Assembly: GCA_037384225.1 (NCBI GenBank)
Contig: JARROD010000011.1
Coordinates: forward strand, 1 to 24,268
DNA from: JARROD01 sp037384225
GTDB taxonomy: Bacteria > Pseudomonadota > Gammaproteobacteria > Pseudomonadales > Cellvibrionaceae
Direction: 5' to 3'
DNA: 24,268 bases
A program made the position numbers and the translations under genes. How positions within the stretch are numbered: position 1 is the first letter of the stretch; every line of letters starts with the position of its first letter. The notes under the pieces were generated by a model, which was not told where the DNA came from, searched no databases, and was given only the letters and a program-made list of their open reading frames with translations. Below, piece by piece: positions 1 through 6,011 of this stretch.

Positions 1-2
1 CT

Positions 3-26
3 TACCCCGGGTTATTGAGAAGTTAC
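3..26. repeat. IS66-type terminal inverted repeat (24 bp) of an element extending off the left edge
   Basis: These 24 bases are identical to the right terminal repeat of the miniature element at 18116-18204, ending in GAGAAGTTAC (reverse strand begins GTAAC). The outer end is at base 26, so the body of the element lies to the left of the window. It may be another copy of the same MITE or a full IS. If it also makes an 8-bp target duplication, that would be bases 27-34 (taagatac), which cannot be checked here. The end lies only 42 bases before the first gene. Confidence 0.8.
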
Positions 27-68
27 TAAGATACGCCCAAAGCAATTGATTAAATCGGAGTTAGGGTT

Positions 69-791
69 ATGCGGGTACTCAAGCCACTGGTGCTTTTCCT
101 GGTTCTCACGACGAATCTGGTGTTTCCAGCTCAGGGATGGGCCGACGAAGCTGATAAAGACGAAGCGGGTAAAAAGGAGCCGGTTCCATTCCGGGAAGTC
201 GAACTGTTATCGGGAAAAAACGGCGAGGATGAAATCGGTGTAGTGCACAAGGTGCTGCAGCGGCTCAAGGAGAAAGGTATTGTCGATGAGGCAGGGATTG
301 ATGAAATCGTGACCGAGTTGGAGCACAGAGACAAGAAGGTAAACATCGATACACAAGGGGATGGCGCTAAACTACGCATCGGCATTGACTCTGATTTTGA
401 CGAAAGTATGGACATCGGCGAGATGCTGGTGGCGATTTTAGCGATTGTGCTGATTTTCGGCACGCCGGTGATCATCGTGGCTCTGGTGAGTTTTAATGGC
501 TACCGTCGGCGCAAATTGCTGCACGACAATGTGAATCGGCTCATTGAACAGGGGCGGGATATTCCGCCGGAGTTGTTCGATTATTTTGAAGGGACCAGCA
601 TCGGTAAAAACGGCCTCCGCAGCAGTCTGCACAGGGGGATGATGCTATTGGCTGTGGGATTGGGAGCCTTTGTCAGTCTGTCGATGCTGGCGGGTGTTGA
701 GGTCGGCAGTCTGGGGTTGATACCTCTGTTTATGGGGCTGGCATATTTGATCACCTGGCGTTTGCAACAAAGTAAGACATCACTGGATTAG
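69..791 (+). CDS. DUF6249-like membrane protein with signal peptide
   Basis: A 240-residue protein of unknown function. Residues 1-25 form a signal peptide (hydrophobic core VLFLVLTTNLVF, then AQGWADE). A charged extracytoplasmic region follows to about residue 115. There is a strong membrane helix at about 119-142, a basic patch (GYRRRKLL) and a segment NRLIEQGRDIPPELFDYF that resembles the DUF6249 family signature (a helix, basic RRR, then 'LIE+G..+PPEL'). Two more helices lie at about 190-209 and 212-230. The ATG at 69 has a GGAG/AGGG purine stretch just upstream. The gene stops 16 bases before an ECF sigma factor gene, an arrangement common for DUF6249 genes, so it probably belongs to that sigma operon. 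A transposable-element end lies 42 bases upstream and may have replaced or altered its promoter. Family assignment is by recalled similarity. Confidence 0.7.
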   Translation: MRVLKPLVLFLVLTTNLVFPAQGWADEADKDEAGKKEPVPFREVELLSGKNGEDEIGVVHKVLQRLKEKGIVDEAGIDEIVTELEHRDKKVNIDTQGDGAKLRIGIDSDFDESMDIGEMLVAILAIVLIFGTPVIIVALVSFNGYRRRKLLHDNVNRLIEQGRDIPPELFDYFEGTSIGKNGLRSSLHRGMMLLAVGLGAFVSLSMLAGVEVGSLGLIPLFMGLAYLITWRLQQSKTSLD

Positions 792-807
792 GGGTTTCCG
801 ATCCAGT

Positions 808-1386
808 ATGGAAGTCAGTGATCAGGAGCTAATTCGGCGCGTGACGAAGGGCGGGGACAGGCATGCTTATTCGCAACTTGTCCGCCGCTATCAGTCGCCG
901 CTGCGGTATTCGCTGCAACGCTGGTGTCACGGTGACTTCTCGCTGGCGGAGGACCTGGCGCAGGAGGCGTTTATTAAAGCCTATCAGGCCCTCCCAGGGT
1001 TTCGCAGTGAAGCGCGATTTTCAACGTGGCTTTATAAAATTGCTTATAATGTCATGCTCAGTCACCAGCGAAAAAAGCGGTTGGATACCCTGTGCAGCGA
1101 AGAGGAGGTTGAACGGGCAAGCGTATCCAGTGTCGAAAAGACGAGTAATCAGGTGACCGGTATGGAGGGTGTGGATGCGAACCGGGATGTGGCAGCAGCG
1201 CTGGCGCAGTTGTCTGACGGGCAACAGCAAGCTATTCATTTATGCCTGCAGCGCGGCTTTTCGCACCAGGAAACGGCGGAAATTATGAATATTCCGCTAG
1301 GATCAGTCAAAACTCATGTATTGAGGGGCAAGAAAAAATTACAGGCACTGCTGAAGTCGTGGCAAAATGGGGTGGTGAATGACTGA
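808..1386 (+). CDS. RNA polymerase sigma factor, ECF (RpoE-like) family
   Basis: A 192-residue ECF-type sigma-70 factor, which directs RNA polymerase to a small regulon. Region 2 spans about residues 21-92 and shows the typical AEDLAQEAFIKAYQAL and FSTWLYKIAYNVMLSHQRKK segments (core binding and -10 recognition). A short linker leads to region 4 at about 128-185, with LSDGQQQAIHLCLQRGFSHQETAEIMNIPLG in sequence terms split over two helices and a helix-turn-helix ending in GSVKTHVLRGKKKL (-35 recognition). No region 1.1 or 3 is present, as expected for ECF factors. The downstream gene overlaps its last 8 bases, indicating translational coupling with a probable membrane regulator. No regulon can be read from the sequence; the secreted GIN-repeat protein at 1971 is a candidate target by proximity only. 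Confidence 0.93.
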   Translation: MEVSDQELIRRVTKGGDRHAYSQLVRRYQSPLRYSLQRWCHGDFSLAEDLAQEAFIKAYQALPGFRSEARFSTWLYKIAYNVMLSHQRKKRLDTLCSEEEVERASVSSVEKTSNQVTGMEGVDANRDVAAALAQLSDGQQQAIHLCLQRGFSHQETAEIMNIPLGSVKTHVLRGKKKLQALLKSWQNGVVND

Positions 1387-1795
1387 TACAGAACCACGTG
1401 GAAAACATCGCAGCGAAAATCTCAGCGAAAATAAGTGGGCCGCAAGCGGAGAATTGGCCGTGAGTGACGACTTTGACAACTGGCTGGTCGATCAACTGAG
1501 GCACTCTGAACCTTATCTTGAAGATAAGGGGTTTACCGATAAGGTCATGCGAGGGCTGCCGGCAACGCTTATTCGTCGCCCGGTTGACGACCTGCTGGGC
1601 TACGGGATTATTTTAATAATAGCGATCCTGTCGCTGGCGGTTGTGATCTGCAATTTCCCCCTCCTCGGCCTGGCTATCGACACGGTTGTTTACCTTATCC
1701 TGTTAAATAAAGTCGCCCTTTTGGGAGCGGGGCTGCTGTTTGCCGCCGCCTCGGCCTTGATGGGGGTGTGGGCTTTAAAACGTAATATTTTTTAG
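1379..1795 (+). CDS. small membrane protein, possible anti-sigma factor
   Basis: A 138-residue protein whose ATG lies inside the 3' end of the sigma factor gene (8-base overlap), the usual arrangement of an ECF factor and its membrane regulator. The first 65 residues are soluble and contain a segment FDNWLVDQLRHSEPYLEDKG followed by FTDKVMRGLP, a pattern seen in small proteins next to ECF sigma genes. Hydrophobic helices follow at about 73-92 and 95-110 and at about 112-132, ending in a short basic tail (ALKRNIF). There is no zinc-binding HxxxCxxC anti-sigma motif, so if it inhibits the sigma factor it is not a ZAS-type protein. The anti-sigma role is inferred from position and topology; by sequence alone it is hypothetical. 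Confidence 0.7.
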   Translation: MTDTEPRGKHRSENLSENKWAASGELAVSDDFDNWLVDQLRHSEPYLEDKGFTDKVMRGLPATLIRRPVDDLLGYGIILIIAILSLAVVICNFPLLGLAIDTVVYLILLNKVALLGAGLLFAAASALMGVWALKRNIF

Positions 1796-1970
1796 CTTTT
1801 ATTTACCGCTATTTGAATCCGGCAGCCATCCCCGGGACGTCTCACTGGCATACCGAGGCCCATTGTCGGCCGCAAGGTTATTTGCCAAGCTCATACACAC
1901 TGTTCCGCACTGCGAAAACATGGTACCGGTTATCAGGGTAGAGCGCATACTTTGACTGGGAGGATTTTTA

Positions 1971-2678
1971 ATGGCGCGTTGTAAACTGTTTATTATTTCT
2001 GTTTTTATCGTGGTGATGGCTTATGGGGCTGCTGATACCACTGAAACCCGCCGTGTGAAAGATTTCACCACTGTGCAATTGACCGGGAGTTCCAGCGTCA
2101 CCATTAAGGAGGGAAATGGTTTCGTTGTACAGGTAACTGGGGCGAAGGAGGCTTTGAATAAAGCTGAAACCCGGGTAAAAGGCGATACCCTGGTGCTTTC
2201 CGTGAAAGATCGCGGCTGGTTCACGACCTCTTCCGAGGAGGTCCACTTCGATGTCACTATGCCGAGAATAAAGGGTGTGAAACTGACCGGTTCCGGGGAT
2301 GTGGATTTAGGCGGTTCTGTGACCACTGAATCGATCGACTTGTCGGTCACCGGTTCCGGTGATATTTCTGCCGATACGATTACCGCTAAAAACATGGTGC
2401 TGACGGTCACCGGTTCCGGCAATATTCGCATTGACCGTGTGGAAGTGATCACCGGGGAGGCGGTGATAAAAGGCAGCGGTGATATTGAGGTAGCCGGAGA
2501 AGTGCACACTCAGCGGGTGAGGGTAATGGGGTCGGGCAACTTCAAGGGTTGGAAACTCTCCTCACAGGTGGCGCAGGGCTCGATTATGGGGTCGGGCGAT
2601 GTTGACCTCGGCAAGGCTGAGCAACGCTCCTTTAATGTCATGGGCTCTGGAGAAGTGCGGGTGGGTACTGATGGGTGA
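1971..2678 (+). CDS. secreted head-GIN domain (DUF2807) repeat protein
   Basis: A 235-residue exported protein. Residues 1-22 form a signal peptide (KLFIISVFIVVMAYGAAD). The rest matches the head-GIN / DUF2807 family of putative adhesins: an N-terminal part (FTTVQLTGSSSVTIKEGNGF) then a right-handed beta-helix-like run with seven GSG turns (GSGD, GSGD, GSGN, GSGD, GSGN, GSGD, GSGE) about 18-22 residues apart. The repeat is visible in the DNA: the same 16 bases occur at 2344-2359 and 2404-2419, exactly 60 bp apart. A clear GGGAGGA ribosome site precedes the ATG at 1971. There is no membrane anchor or sorting signal, so a periplasmic or outer-surface location is likely. Function is unknown. It lies 175 bases after the sigma operon on the same strand and may be controlled by it (inference). 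Confidence 0.85.
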   Translation: MARCKLFIISVFIVVMAYGAADTTETRRVKDFTTVQLTGSSSVTIKEGNGFVVQVTGAKEALNKAETRVKGDTLVLSVKDRGWFTTSSEEVHFDVTMPRIKGVKLTGSGDVDLGGSVTTESIDLSVTGSGDISADTITAKNMVLTVTGSGNIRIDRVEVITGEAVIKGSGDIEVAGEVHTQRVRVMGSGNFKGWKLSSQVAQGSIMGSGDVDLGKAEQRSFNVMGSGEVRVGTDG

Positions 2679-2697
2679 GCGCATTGGCGGAATTGCG

Positions 2698-2742
2698 CTG
2701 CCCCGCCATTAAACGCCCAATCAGCGTTTAATGGCGGGGCAG
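2698..2742. terminator. long perfect hairpin between convergent genes
   Basis: Left arm 2698-2716 and right arm 2724-2742 form a perfect 19-bp stem (CTGCCCCGCC... / ...GGCGGGGCAG) with a 7-base loop. It lies between the GIN-protein stop (2678) and the fabB stop (2753) and could end transcription from both sides. Neither side has a run of T, so it is not a classic intrinsic terminator. Confidence 0.65.
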
Positions 2743-2752
2743 GGCACTAGCG

Positions 2753-3970
2753 TCAGTCTTTAAAACGTTCGAACATCAGGCACGAGTTGGTGCCCCCAAA
2801 CCCGAAGCTGTTAGACAATACCCGCTCCAGGTTAATGTCGTCGCGCCTTGTTGTGACAATGGGCAATCCGTCAGCCTGTTCATCAAGGTTTTCCACATTG
2901 GCGGAGGCGGCGACAAATTTGTGCTGCATCATCAATAGGCAATAGATGGCTTCCTGTACACCTGTGGCACCCAGGGAGTGGCCGGTAAGCGACTTGGTGG
3001 AACTGATCAAGGGCGGGGAATCACCGAATGTTTCCCTTATTGCCTTTAGTTCCGCTACATCGCCGACCGGGGTACTGGTGCCGTGGGCGTTGATGTAGTC
3101 AATACCCCCCGCTGCTGTCGACATGGCCTGGCGCATACAGCGCACAGCGCCTTCACCGGAGGGGACTACCATGTCGTAGCCGTCGGATGTGGCACTGTAG
3201 CCGACCAGTTCCGCGTATATTTTGGCTCCTCGAGCTTTGGCGTGCTCCATTTCTTCCAATATTACGCAGCCACCGCCGCCGGCGATGACAAAACCGTCCC
3301 GAGCGGTGTCGTAGGGTCGGGAGGCTTTTTCCGGGGTGTCGTTAAATCGCGTTGACAGAGCGCCCATGGCGTCAAAAAGACTGGTTAGACTCCAGTGCTC
3401 CTCTTCGCCGCCACCGGCAAAAATAATATCTTGCTTGCCCAGTTGGATTTGTTCCATGGCGTTGCCTATGCAGTGGGCACTGGTAGCACAGGCCGAGGAG
3501 ATGGAATAATTCACCCCCTTGATTTTAAAGGGGGTGGCCAGGCAGGCAGAGGTTGTACTGCCCATGGTTTGAGGCACGCGATAGGGGCCGACCCGTTTCA
3601 ACCCCTTCCTCCGCAGAATATCAGCGGCTTCCACCAGGTTGCGGGACGAAGCGCCGCCCGAGCCCATGATAATGCCGGTGCGCTCGTTTGAGACCAGACT
3701 CGATTCCAGCCCGGCATCATCTATGGCCTGTTGCATTGAAACGTAGGCAAAACCGGCTGCTTCTCCCATGAACCGCAGGGCTTTACGATCGATATGCTCT
3801 TTTAGGTCGATATCTACTGTACCCGCGATATGACTGCGAAACCCCATTTGCTGGTAGTCGTCTTTATAGCGGATGCCGGAGCGGCCTTCACGTAAAGCGT
3901 CTAATACCGTGGCGATGTTATTGCCCAGGCATGAGACAATGCCCATACCGGTAACCACAACACGTTTCAT
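2753..3970 (-). CDS. fabB: 3-oxoacyl-ACP synthase I
   Basis: A 405-residue beta-ketoacyl-ACP synthase I, which condenses malonyl-ACP with acyl-ACP and is needed to elongate the cis-unsaturated intermediates made by FabA. Full length for the family (E. coli FabB is 406). The catalytic triad is intact: Cys161 in SISSACATSAHC, His296 in NAHGTSTPVGD and His331 in KSLTGHSLGATG, with the conserved Lys326 and the C-terminal FGFGGTNSCLMF loop. The ATG at 3970 has AGAGGTAGG just upstream. It lies 164 bases downstream of fabA on the same strand, so the two probably share a transcript, although the gap is long enough for a second promoter. Cytosolic. The FabB rather than FabF assignment rests on the fabA neighbour and overall sequence. 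Confidence 0.97.
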   Translation of the reverse strand: MKRVVVTGMGIVSCLGNNIATVLDALREGRSGIRYKDDYQQMGFRSHIAGTVDIDLKEHIDRKALRFMGEAAGFAYVSMQQAIDDAGLESSLVSNERTGIIMGSGGASSRNLVEAADILRRKGLKRVGPYRVPQTMGSTTSACLATPFKIKGVNYSISSACATSAHCIGNAMEQIQLGKQDIIFAGGGEEEHWSLTSLFDAMGALSTRFNDTPEKASRPYDTARDGFVIAGGGGCVILEEMEHAKARGAKIYAELVGYSATSDGYDMVVPSGEGAVRCMRQAMSTAAGGIDYINAHGTSTPVGDVAELKAIRETFGDSPPLISSTKSLTGHSLGATGVQEAIYCLLMMQHKFVAASANVENLDEQADGLPIVTTRRDDINLERVLSNSFGFGGTNSCLMFERFKD

Positions 3971-4134
3971 AGCCTACCTCTTGAATACCTGCAAAATTCC
4001 GGGTGCATAATGCGACGCCCCAGAGGGGGGCTGCAAATTATCGCACGGCCGGCAGAGACTTCCCAAATGGGGTTAAACGTTAAGAACGAAGCATCAATTT
4101 GAGACATCTATCAATCCCAGACGTAGTGGGTGGA

Positions 4135-4659
4135 TTAGAAGTTATCCGTATTACTGAAGAGGCCGACTCGAAGGTCTTTTGCAAAAAAGATCTCTTTTCC
4201 GTCGACCGTGACTGTGCCATCGGCAATTCCCATGATCAATTTGCGCTCTATAACGCGTTTTAAGTGAATATGATAGGCAACTTTCTTGGCTCTTGGCAGG
4301 ATCTGGCCGGTAAATTTGACTTCACCGGCGCCGAGCGCGCGACCGCGACCTTCATTGCCCTTCCATGCGAGAAAGAAGCCCACCAACTGCCACATGGCAT
4401 CCAGGCCCAGGCATCCCGGCATTACCGGGTCTCCGGGAAAGTGGCAGTCAAAGAACCACAGGTCTGGGTAGATGTCCAGCTCCGCGATAATTTCCCCTTT
4501 ACCGTAGCTACCCCCTTCTTTACTGATATGGCTGATGCGATCGAGCATCAGCATATTGCCAATGGGGAGTTGGGCGTTGCCGGGGCCGAACATACGGCCG
4601 TGACCACATTCCAGAAGTTCTTCTCGGGTGTAAGCACTTTTAGCTTCTTTCGGATCCAT
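4135..4659 (-). CDS. fabA: 3-hydroxydecanoyl-ACP dehydratase/isomerase
   Basis: A 174-residue bifunctional dehydratase/isomerase that introduces the cis double bond at the C10 stage of fatty acid synthesis. The active-site region WFFDCHFPGDPVMPGCLGLD contains the catalytic His73 and Asp87, matching His70/Asp84 of E. coli FabA (172 residues). I use the ATG at 4659 (MDPKEAKSAYTREELL), not the in-frame upstream start at 4713. The shorter form matches the family's N terminus, and a good promoter at 4694-4721 would place the transcript start near 4687, inside the longer form. It is the first gene of a fabA-fabB unit. A regulator of unsaturated fatty acids (FabR/DesT type) might act here, but I do not recognise a specific operator. 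Confidence 0.96.
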   Translation of the reverse strand: MDPKEAKSAYTREELLECGHGRMFGPGNAQLPIGNMLMLDRISHISKEGGSYGKGEIIAELDIYPDLWFFDCHFPGDPVMPGCLGLDAMWQLVGFFLAWKGNEGRGRALGAGEVKFTGQILPRAKKVAYHIHLKRVIERKLIMGIADGTVTVDGKEIFFAKDLRVGLFSNTDNF

Positions 4660-4693
4660 AACCTGACTCTGTCTAAAAGACACAAAGGGGCCC

Positions 4694-4721
4694 ATTCTAA
4701 CGGCTGCCGGCAACTTGTCTA
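4694..4721 (-). promoter_or_regulatory. candidate sigma-70 promoter of fabA
   Basis: Read on the minus strand: -35 TAGACA (4721-4716), 16-base spacer, -10 TAGAAT (4699-4694). Each hexamer matches consensus at five of six positions. Predicted start of transcription is near 4687, giving a leader of about 28 bases to the fabA ATG at 4659. Not tested; inferred from sequence only. Confidence 0.55.
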
Positions 4722-4910
4722 GCCCGGATTTTTATCTGGTCCTGCTGCGCAAGTAAGGTGAGGGCTTATCTCGCGGTACTGATTTGTAGTGAATCGCAGG
4801 CTATTATTTGGCATTAATGCTGACGTCTTTATCATTGTGAGTCTAGTTGGAGCATGGCGTGACAATTATTATTGCTGACAGTTGTGGTATATTCGTTATG
4901 GCCCGGTTTT

Positions 4911-4928
4911 TGTAACGTTCTTGTTACA
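4911..4928. promoter_or_regulatory. operator-like palindrome TGTAAC-N6-GTTACA
   Basis: Perfect 6-bp inverted arms (4911-4916 and 4923-4928) separated by six bases, a spacing typical of binding sites for dimeric helix-turn-helix regulators. It lies about 215 bases upstream of galU, overlapping the region where its promoter should be. The regulator is unknown. Confidence 0.4.
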
Positions 4929-4935
4929 CTTCCTC

Positions 4936-4965
4936 GAATATTGGCACTCTGAATATTAGCACTCT
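4936..4965. repeat. 15-bp direct tandem repeat (two copies)
   Basis: GAATATTGGCACTCT (4936-4950) is immediately followed by GAATATTAGCACTCT (4951-4965), one mismatch. It lies just after the palindrome at 4911-4928. It may be a duplicated regulator site or a simple slippage duplication. Confidence 0.8.
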
Positions 4966-5032
4966 AGTGTATTAAAAATTGGTGGTGTTGAAAATCGAAA
5001 GCGTTGGCAATTGATAGTATTGAGAAACGCGT

Positions 5033-5123
5033 AGTTAAGAGTTAAGAGTTAAGAGTTAAGAGTTAAGAGTTAAGCGTTGAAAGTTAAGAACCAAAGGTTA
5101 AGAACTGAAGGTTAAGAATTAGC
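5033..5123. repeat. heptanucleotide tandem repeat (AGTTAAG) upstream of galU
   Basis: Six perfect tandem copies of AGTTAAG occupy 5033-5074. The 7-base period then continues in phase for seven more degenerate units to 5123, with the unit (A/G)GTTAAG returning at 5082, 5096 and 5110 and alternating with variants CGTTGAA, AACCAAA and AACTGAA. The tract ends about 20 bases before the galU start and so lies in its promoter or leader. The perfect part could expand or contract by slippage; the degenerate part looks older. Confidence 0.95.
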
Positions 5124-5144
5124 TAAAGAAATAAGGAAAGGTTG

Positions 5145-5972
5145 ATGATTAAAAAGTGTTTATTTCCTGTGGCGGGGTACGGCACAAGGTTCTTACCGGC
5201 AACCAAAGCCATGCCTAAAGAAATGTTGCCGATCGTTAATAAACCGCTGGTGCAATACGGCGTAGAAGAGGCACTGGAGGCGGGGTTACATGAAATCGGT
5301 TTCGTCACTGGTCGGGGCAAGCGATCAATCGCTGATCACTTTGATGTCAGCTATGAATTGGAACACCAGATTGCAGGTACCAGCAAGGAAAAGTATCTGA
5401 CTTCCATTAGAGATGTTATGAATAAAGCGTTGGTCTCCTATACTCGGCAAAATGAAATGCGCGGTCTCGGGGACGCAATTCTCAACGGTCGTCGCCTGGT
5501 TGGCGATCAGCCTTTTGGTGTGGTTTTGTCGGATGATTTGTGCATTGCCGAGGATGAGGGGGTTTTGGCGCAAATGGTCAAACTCTACCGGCAGTTTCGC
5601 TGCAGCATCGTGGCGGTACAGGAAGTGCCTGCCGACAAGGTCAGTAAGTTCGGTGTGGTGGCCGGTGAGCAGATCAAAGAAAACCTGATACAGGTTACGG
5701 ATATGGTGGAGAAACCAGCGCCGGAAGACGCTCCCAGCAATCTGGCAATCATCGGTCGCTATATCCTTACACCGGATATTTTTGAAATCATTGAGAGTAC
5801 CCCACCGGGAAAGAACGGCGAGGTGCAGGTCACCGATGCATTGATGACACAGGCCCGCAATGGTTGTGTCATGGCTTATAAATTTCGCGGTCGCCGCTTC
5901 GATTGCGGAAGTGTAGAAGGTTTTGTCGAGGCAACTAATTACGTGTTTGAAAATATCTATGAACAGGAATAG
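5145..5972 (+). CDS. galU: UTP--glucose-1-phosphate uridylyltransferase
   Basis: A 275-residue cytosolic enzyme that makes UDP-glucose from UTP and glucose-1-phosphate for polysaccharide and lipopolysaccharide synthesis. The N-terminal nucleotide-binding motif is clear (FPVAGYGTRFLPATKAMPKE, residues 7-26). The sugar-binding MVEKPAPEDAPSN segment and the C-terminal RRFDCGSVEGFVEATNYV are also typical of GalU. The length fits the Pseudomonas-type enzyme. I take the ATG at 5145 rather than the TTG at 5142: it has AAGGA eight bases upstream and gives the usual MIKKCLFPV start. It is followed 39 bases later by manB/cpsG, so the pair probably forms a sugar-nucleotide operon. The heptad repeat at 5033-5123 lies in its upstream leader. 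Confidence 0.97.
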   Translation: MIKKCLFPVAGYGTRFLPATKAMPKEMLPIVNKPLVQYGVEEALEAGLHEIGFVTGRGKRSIADHFDVSYELEHQIAGTSKEKYLTSIRDVMNKALVSYTRQNEMRGLGDAILNGRRLVGDQPFGVVLSDDLCIAEDEGVLAQMVKLYRQFRCSIVAVQEVPADKVSKFGVVAGEQIKENLIQVTDMVEKPAPEDAPSNLAIIGRYILTPDIFEIIESTPPGKNGEVQVTDALMTQARNGCVMAYKFRGRRFDCGSVEGFVEATNYVFENIYEQE

Positions 5973-6011
5973 CCGTTGGCATTCACATCGATGACTTAAA
6001 GGGGATAGAGG

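Larger units (their letters stand above)
4722..5032. other. divergent fabA/galU intergenic region
   Basis: About 310 bases, A+T-rich from 4800 on, with no convincing gene. It holds the operator-like palindrome at 4911-4928 and the 15-bp tandem repeat at 4936-4965. A weak galU-directed promoter (TTGGCA at 4941-4946, 18-base spacer, TAGTGT at 4965-4970) is possible but poor at -10. The heptad repeat tract begins directly after it. Confidence 0.6.

Noticed and set aside
4660..4713. Longer FabA start with an 18-residue extension (MPAAVRMGPFVSFRQSQV)
   Set aside because: The family starts near MDPKEAK, and the candidate promoter at 4694-4721 would place the transcript start inside this extension.
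5033..5123. CRISPR array as an explanation of the repeats before galU
   Set aside because: The units are 7 bp, contiguous and without spacers; there are no cas genes.
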